A stretch of DNA of 11,319 nucleotides from Gammaproteobacteria bacterium (GTDB taxonomy: Bacteria > Pseudomonadota > Gammaproteobacteria > SZUA-229): positions 1 through 11,319 of the forward strand of contig WTCC01000356.1 of the NCBI GenBank assembly GCA_013138755.1. The letters are read 5' to 3'. A program made the translations under genes and the position numbers. The number at the start of each line of letters is the position of its first letter. The first letter of the stretch is position 1. Positions 8,454 through 11,319 of this stretch are shown piece by piece. The notes beneath the pieces are model-generated. The model searched no databases and was not told where the DNA came from. It was given only the letters and a program-made list of their open reading frames with translations.

Positions 8454-8573
8454 ATGATTTTTGATGCATTGACCTATTCCATTTTAGCCATCGGTATCGC
8501 TTTAACTTATGCTGTGATTCGTTTAACCGTGTTAAACAATCGATTAACAGCTAACCTTAAAGACAAACGATAA
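8454..8573 (+). CDS. 39-residue single-pass membrane microprotein, unknown function
   Basis: Small ORF too short for routine gene callers. It has a strong GAGGAGA ribosome site, an ATG start, and a TAA stop whose last base is the first base of the next gene's ATG (TAATG). The protein starts MIFDALTYSILAIGIALTYA and continues with a hydrophobic stretch to about residue 27. It ends in a basic, probably amphipathic tail with Arg23, Arg30, Lys36, Lys38 and Arg39. The only acidic residue near the front is Asp4, so the positive-inside rule predicts the N-terminus outside and the C-terminus in the cytosol. It is not recognisable as CcoQ, a toxin or a leader peptide: it has no run of regulatory codons. 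The tight coupling to the rhodanese suggests a partner, perhaps a membrane anchor. That function is inference only. Confidence 0.7.
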   Translation: MIFDALTYSILAIGIALTYAVIRLTVLNNRLTANLKDKR

Positions 8574-8863
8574 TGGCTAACTTAAATTGCGAAGATATTC
8601 GCCAAACCGTGCAAAACGGTGCAACTCTACTTGATGTTCGCAGCAATAATGAGTTTCACCGTGGAGCATTACCTAATGCAAAGAATATTCCGTTAGCTAC
8701 TCTACCCATACTAGCTAACGAATATTTTAATAAAGATGATCATGTTCTGGTGTATTGCCAGGCTGGCGCTAGAGCTATCATGGCCGAAAAAATACTATCC
8801 GGCCTGGGCTTTACCAATGTAACAAATATAGGCGGTCTACAACATTACCAGCGTTGTCATTAA
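8573..8863 (+). CDS. Single-domain rhodanese-like sulfurtransferase
   Basis: A 96-residue stand-alone rhodanese domain, predicted to be cytosolic since no signal peptide is present. Family hallmarks are LLDVRSNNEFHRGALPNAKN (19-38, the CH2A-type segment) and VYCQAGARA (60-68). In the latter, Cys62 would carry the persulfide within a six-residue active loop, as in PspE/GlpE-type enzymes, which transfer sulfane sulfur from thiosulfate or persulfides. It ends soon after NIGGLQHYQ, the conserved substrate-loop region (often GG...W), where a Tyr takes the place of the usual Trp. The start overlaps the preceding microprotein stop by one base, so ribosomes can re-initiate, and no separate ribosome site is needed. 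A terminator follows at once, making this a two-gene unit. The physiological sulfur donor and acceptor are unknown. Confidence 0.88.
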   Translation: MANLNCEDIRQTVQNGATLLDVRSNNEFHRGALPNAKNIPLATLPILANEYFNKDDHVLVYCQAGARAIMAEKILSGLGFTNVTNIGGLQHYQRCH

Positions 8864-8880
8864 TCAATTTGTTTTTTAGT

Positions 8881-8915
8881 AAAGAGGTATAGCTGTTAAA
8901 GTTATGCCTCTTTTT
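8881..8915 (+). terminator. Intrinsic terminator after the rhodanese gene
   Basis: AAAGAGGTAT (8881-8890) pairs with ATGCCTCTTT (8904-8913) with one G-U pair, leaving a 13-base loop and a T tract to 8915. It would end the microprotein-rhodanese transcript. It lies only 17 bases before the hemW start codon. Confidence 0.75.
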
Positions 8916-8932
8916 ACTGCTAGCAGCTTCCA

Positions 8933-10084
8933 GTGACAAACAACATCCCTCTGAGTCTTTATGTTCATATTCCCTGGTGTGTAAAGAAATGCCCTTATTG
9001 TGATTTCAATTCACATGAAAAGAACACTTCTTTCGACGAGAAAAAATACGTTCAGGCCTTACTCATTGATCTGAATAATGAGTACGAAAACCAACAAAAC
9101 CGCACACTGAGCAGTATCTTTTTTGGCGGCGGCACCCCCAGCTTATTTTCTGCAGAAGCTATACATCAAATAATTGAACACGCGCAGAAGCTTTTCAGGT
9201 TCAGCGATATCGAGATAACACTAGAAGCCAATCCAGGTACTTTTGAACAAGAAAAATTTAATGGATTTCGACAAGCTGGCGTTAATCGTTTATCTATCGG
9301 TATACAGAGTTTTAATCAAACACATCTCGAGCAACTGGGGCGCATCCATGATGACCATCAAGCATTAAACGCTATCGACACTGCGAGAGAATCCGGTTTT
9401 GATAACATCAATCTTGATCTCATGTTTGGTTTACCACAACAGACCGTCGAACAAGCATTAGCAGATATCATCACTGCTTGTAACTTTGACGTTCCGCATA
9501 TCTCTCATTATCAGCTCACTATTGAAGAGAATACTTACTTCCACAAACATACACCAATACTTCCGGAAAACGATTTAATCTGGGAGATGCAAACACAATG
9601 TCAGAACATATTATCGGATAATAAATATCAACAATACGAAATATCAGCCTATGCCAACACAGAATACAATTTACCCAGCCAGCATAATGTGAACTACTGG
9701 AACTTTGGTGACTATATTGGCATCGGCGCTGGAGCGCATGGGAAATTAAGCTCGACATCGAAAGATAATTTAAAAATTATGCGCCGGTGGAAACATCGTC
9801 AACCACAGCAATATATAGAGAAGACGCTAAAAGGTAACGCTGTATCGGGTGAGCAAACGTTGACTGAGCAAGATATAGTGTTTGAGTTTTTACTCAATGC
9901 ACTGCGTTTAAAAGACGGCAGTAGCACCACCACCTTCAAAAATCATACCGGGCTAGGTTTTGACCTTTTAAAACAGGCGGTAAAAAATATAGATCCATCA
10001 CTTTTAGTTTTAGATAAAAACAAGATACGCACTACCGATAAAGGTTTTTTATTCTTAAATGACATCCTCGAAAACTTGCTATAG
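8933..10084 (+). CDS. hemW: Radical SAM heme chaperone HemW
   Basis: Radical S-adenosylmethionine protein, related to HemN but in bacteria now regarded as a heme-binding chaperone that delivers heme to membrane acceptors rather than a coproporphyrinogen oxidase. The 383-residue length is normal. LSLYVHIPWCVKKCPYC carries the CX3CX2C cluster ligands Cys16, Cys20 and Cys23, followed by DFNSH, the HemW form of the site. FFGGGTPSL (63-71) binds SAM, and EANPG, RLSIGIQSF, LDLMFGLP, HYQLTIEE and GIGAGAHG follow in family order. The winged C-terminal domain (about 310-383) is present. The GTG start is supported by alignment with known N-termini, not by a ribosome site, since none is clear. The usual neighbour rdgB is absent. 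The terminator just upstream leaves its promoter unclear. Confidence 0.95.
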   Translation: MTNNIPLSLYVHIPWCVKKCPYCDFNSHEKNTSFDEKKYVQALLIDLNNEYENQQNRTLSSIFFGGGTPSLFSAEAIHQIIEHAQKLFRFSDIEITLEANPGTFEQEKFNGFRQAGVNRLSIGIQSFNQTHLEQLGRIHDDHQALNAIDTARESGFDNINLDLMFGLPQQTVEQALADIITACNFDVPHISHYQLTIEENTYFHKHTPILPENDLIWEMQTQCQNILSDNKYQQYEISAYANTEYNLPSQHNVNYWNFGDYIGIGAGAHGKLSSTSKDNLKIMRRWKHRQPQQYIEKTLKGNAVSGEQTLTEQDIVFEFLLNALRLKDGSSTTTFKNHTGLGFDLLKQAVKNIDPSLLVLDKNKIRTTDKGFLFLNDILENLL

Positions 10085-10100
10085 CCCAATATAAAGTAAC

Positions 10101-10121
10101 GTAGGTTGAGCACTGCCCGAC
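10101..10121 (+). repeat. REP-like element, plus orientation
   Basis: It begins with the tetranucleotide GTAG, followed by GTTGAGC-ACT-GCCCGAC, a seven-position stem (one G-U pair and one A-C mismatch) with a three-base loop. GTAG plus a short hairpin is the plan of REP sequences mobilised by RAYT transposases. A reversed head of the same type, CGACCTAC, follows at 10128-10135 and is probably the remnant of a partner. Confidence 0.6.
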
Positions 10122-10148
10122 AACATTCGACCTACATCTCTACAAAAC

Positions 10149-10169
10149 GGCGGACGATGCCCGCCCTAC
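10149..10169 (-). repeat. REP-like element, minus orientation
   Basis: On the minus strand it reads GTAG then GGCGGGC-ATC-GTCCGCC, a seven-bp stem (one G-U pair) with a three-base loop. Its architecture and 21-base length are identical to the copy at 10101-10121, but the stem sequence is different and more GC-rich. It lies in the convergent gap after hemW, a usual REP location, and may help stop or stabilise transcripts. Confidence 0.6.
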
Positions 10170-10200
10170 AAAACTAGATACCTCATCACATTGTTTATAT

Positions 10201-10650
10201 CTACAAGTTTTCCATCATCTGTTGCTGTTCCTCATGGCGCTGCTGCAAGACTTGTTCAACACCCTTTGCATCATCCATTACTTTTTTCATACCACTTACA
10301 GAATAAGGGCTAACCGACTCTGTTTTCACCACCGGTGCCACTTTCTTTTTTTCCGCTATTTTAACCGCCTGTATGACATTGCTATTAGGGTTAAGGACAA
10401 TCTGTTTGGCACCTACTGAAAGCGGGGGCCGCTCATTACTGAACTGCATCACACCGTTCTGATCCCGCCATTTATAAACATGAACTTTTTCATCCGTTAC
10501 AACGCTGGATAAACTACCTGTGCCCTGCTTACCAAACCAACCGAAATCAAAATCGATAAGCGCCTGCGAATCTACCTTACCCATATAGACCAACGGCATA
10601 ACGGATAACAGTCCCAAAATGACTAACATTATTATAATTTTAAATTTCAT
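10201..10650 (-). CDS. DUF4124-domain protein, membrane-anchored
   Basis: Function unknown; 149 residues from the ATG at 10650. A GTG one codon upstream (10653) could serve instead. KFKIIIMLVILGLLSVMPLVYM is a membrane segment with no signal-peptidase AXA site, so the protein is probably anchored with its bulk in the periplasm. The DUF4124 core HVYKWRDQNGVMQFSNERPP sits near residues 57-76, preceded by an unusual aromatic FDFGWFG. The tail is Lys/Val-rich, then ends in a short Gln/Glu/Met-rich helix. The YKW.D..G...F.....P pattern matches the first DUF4124 protein (3744-4400), but the N- and C-terminal parts differ, so they are family members, not a recent duplication. The gene is convergent with hemW and divergent from rpmE. 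Confidence 0.82.
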   Translation of the reverse strand: MKFKIIIMLVILGLLSVMPLVYMGKVDSQALIDFDFGWFGKQGTGSLSSVVTDEKVHVYKWRDQNGVMQFSNERPPLSVGAKQIVLNPNSNVIQAVKIAEKKKVAPVVKTESVSPYSVSGMKKVMDDAKGVEQVLQQRHEEQQQMMENL

Positions 10651-10784
10651 CACTTATTAAGCCGTTGTGCTTGCCAATATTCCGATTAAACTACAGTTAA
10701 GTATGGATCAGCCTGCCTCAATTTTCAGTAAATAAACGATATATAACAGTCAATTCAGAGCTAAAATCCAGCCATAATAAGTAC

Positions 10785-10813
10785 TTGCTTATAAAACCAC
10801 ATACAGGTAATAT
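10785..10813 (+). promoter_or_regulatory. Candidate sigma70 promoter of rpmE
   Basis: TTGCTT (10785-10790) and TAATAT (10808-10813) have an ideal 17-base spacer. A start near 10820 would leave a leader of nearly 70 bases ahead of the rpmE ATG, long enough for the leader hairpin. Confidence 0.5.
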
Positions 10814-10836
10814 TCTCTCCCTGTTTTTTCAGCCGT

Positions 10837-10860
10837 AACAAGCACGCTAAAGCGATTGTT
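10837..10860 (+). promoter_or_regulatory. Hairpin in the rpmE leader, possible autoregulatory element
   Basis: AACAA (10837-10841) pairs with TTGTT (10856-10860) and, inside, CGCT (10845-10848) can pair with AGCG (10851-10854), although the two-base inner loop would have to open. In E. coli the L31 protein represses its own mRNA through the leader; a similar role here is inference. Confidence 0.35.
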
Positions 10861-10887
10861 AGGGTTATTTTTACTACCGGAATCGAC

Positions 10888-11097
10888 ATGAAAGCTGATA
10901 TACATCCAAAATATAATGACGTAAACGTTAAATGTAGCTGCGGCAACGCATTTACTACACGCTCTACATACGGCAGAGAAGATATGACGATTGATGTATG
11001 CTCAGAATGTCACCCTTTTTACACTGGTAAGCAGAAGATTCTTGACTCTGCCGGTCAAATCGACAAATTCAACAAACGTTTTGGTAACAAGTCTTAA
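10888..11097 (+). CDS. rpmE: 50S ribosomal protein L31, zinc-binding (C+) form
   Basis: Small protein of the large ribosomal subunit that contributes to an intersubunit bridge. Its 69 residues begin [20 protein letters not shown] and contain the expected [12 protein letters not shown]. Four cysteines (16, 18, 38, 41) form the zinc site, so this is the zinc-replete RpmE form rather than the cysteine-free YkgM type. The ending KFNKRFG is typical. The ribosome site is weak (GGA at about 10876-10878), and the 5' leader carries a possible hairpin. The gene sits alone behind its own promoter. A palindrome covers its stop codon and a strong terminator follows 28 bases later, inside the next gene. 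Confidence 0.97.
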   Translation: MKADIHPKYNDVNVKCSCGNAFTTRSTYGREDMTIDVCSECHPFYTGKQKILDSAGQIDKFNKRFGNKS

Positions 11098-11107
11098 TAT
11101 TAAGACT
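11090..11107. repeat. Perfect 18-bp palindrome spanning the rpmE stop codon
   Basis: AGTCTTAAT and ATTAAGACT are exact inverted halves with no spacer, and the TAA stop lies within the left half. It could fold as a small mRNA hairpin with an AT-rich loop. No T-run follows directly. Confidence 0.7.
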
Positions 11108-11113
11108 CGTCAC

Positions 11114-11319
11114 ATGAGCTTTGTTAAAAAAGACGCTTTAAAGCGTCTTTTTTTGTGCCTTATATGTTTTACAGCAATACTGTCATCTACAACCCCATCA
11201 TTTGCCACCACAAGCTGTTCCAGCTCTCAATTCGATGAAACCGCAACCGTTCGCTATGTCCATGATGGCGACACACTGCATCTAACAGATGGGCGAAAAA
11301 TTCGCCTGATCGGCATTAA
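11114..11319 (+). CDS. Secreted thermonuclease (staphylococcal nuclease-like) family protein, 5' part
   Basis: The frame is open to the right edge, so only the first 68 residues are seen. It starts MSFVKKDALKRLF, a basic n-region, followed by a hydrophobic core LCLICFTAILSSTTPSFA and a likely signal-peptidase cut after SFA. TTSC just after it is a poor lipobox, so secretion is favoured over lipoprotein. The visible domain start VRYVHDGDTLHL...GRKIRLIGI matches the SNase fold, including the calcium-binding Asp region and the first catalytic Arg. The remaining catalytic residues lie beyond the window. The ATG at 11114 is preferred because it supplies the positive charges of the signal peptide. 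TTG at 11153 is possible but gives none. The ATG choice puts the rpmE terminator inside codons 5-13. No good ribosome site is visible for either start. Confidence 0.75.
   Translation, partial: MSFVKKDALKRLFLCLICFTAILSSTTPSFATTSCSSSQFDETATVRYVHDGDTLHLTDGRKIRLIGI
11126..11154 (+). terminator. Strong intrinsic terminator after rpmE, inside the nuclease gene
   Basis: A perfect 28-bp palindrome (11126-11153): A6, then GACGCTTT facing AAAGCGTC, then a run of seven T to 11154. It reads as a terminator on the plus strand and, because of the A6, could also act on the minus strand. It is the strongest terminator in the window and overlaps the signal-peptide codons of the next gene. Confidence 0.88.

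Noticed and set aside
10803..10826. ACAGG...CCTGT followed by T6 upstream of rpmE, considered as a terminator or attenuator
   Set aside because: The stem is five bp with a loop of about 12 bases and is too weak. Its left arm overlaps the likely -10 region.

Overview
The window looks like ordinary chromosomal DNA of a gammaproteobacterium with moderate G+C. The order coaBC-dut-algC-argB, followed a little later by pyrE facing an ExoIII/Crc-type gene, is the arrangement known from Pseudomonas (inference from known synteny). The amino-acid sequences and AT-leaning codon use do not look like Pseudomonas itself. A marine Thiotrichales/Methylophaga-like lineage is possible, but the sequence alone does not settle it. 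There are no tRNA or rRNA genes, no CRISPR array, no transposase and no phage genes.

Layout. 1-3703 (+): the 3' part of coaBC (coenzyme A), dut (dUTP removal), algC (sugar-phosphate mutase) and argB (arginine), all tightly packed. 3744-4400 (-): a secreted coiled-coil DUF4124 protein, divergent from a TauE/SafE-type membrane transporter (4478-5227, +). 5311-5952 (-): pyrE, divergent from an exonuclease III gene (6088-6867, +) that overlaps ampG (6864-8225, +) by four bases. A perfect 26-bp palindrome lies between pyrE and the exonuclease gene. 8226-8453 is AT-rich and non-coding, with a promoter candidate. It leads into a two-gene unit: a 39-residue membrane microprotein (8454-8573) whose stop overlaps the start of a single-domain rhodanese (8573-8863), followed by a terminator. 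8933-10084 (+): hemW. 10085-10200 holds REP-like hairpin repeats. 10201-10650 (-): a second, membrane-anchored DUF4124 protein. 10888-11097 (+): rpmE with its leader. From 11114 to the window end (+): the beginning of a secreted staphylococcal-nuclease-like protein.

How the genes relate. Most are housekeeping: nucleotide pools (dut, pyrE), cofactor synthesis (coaBC), sugar phosphates for envelope polymers (algC), arginine (argB), cell-wall recycling (ampG), heme handling (hemW), translation (rpmE) and DNA repair (exonuclease III). The less ordinary points are four. The microprotein-rhodanese pair sits under a palindrome-overlapped promoter. The Crc-locus nuclease keeps every catalytic residue that Pseudomonas Crc has lost. 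The 26-bp palindrome has no assigned role. A strong intrinsic terminator lies inside the signal-peptide codons of the nuclease gene downstream of rpmE.
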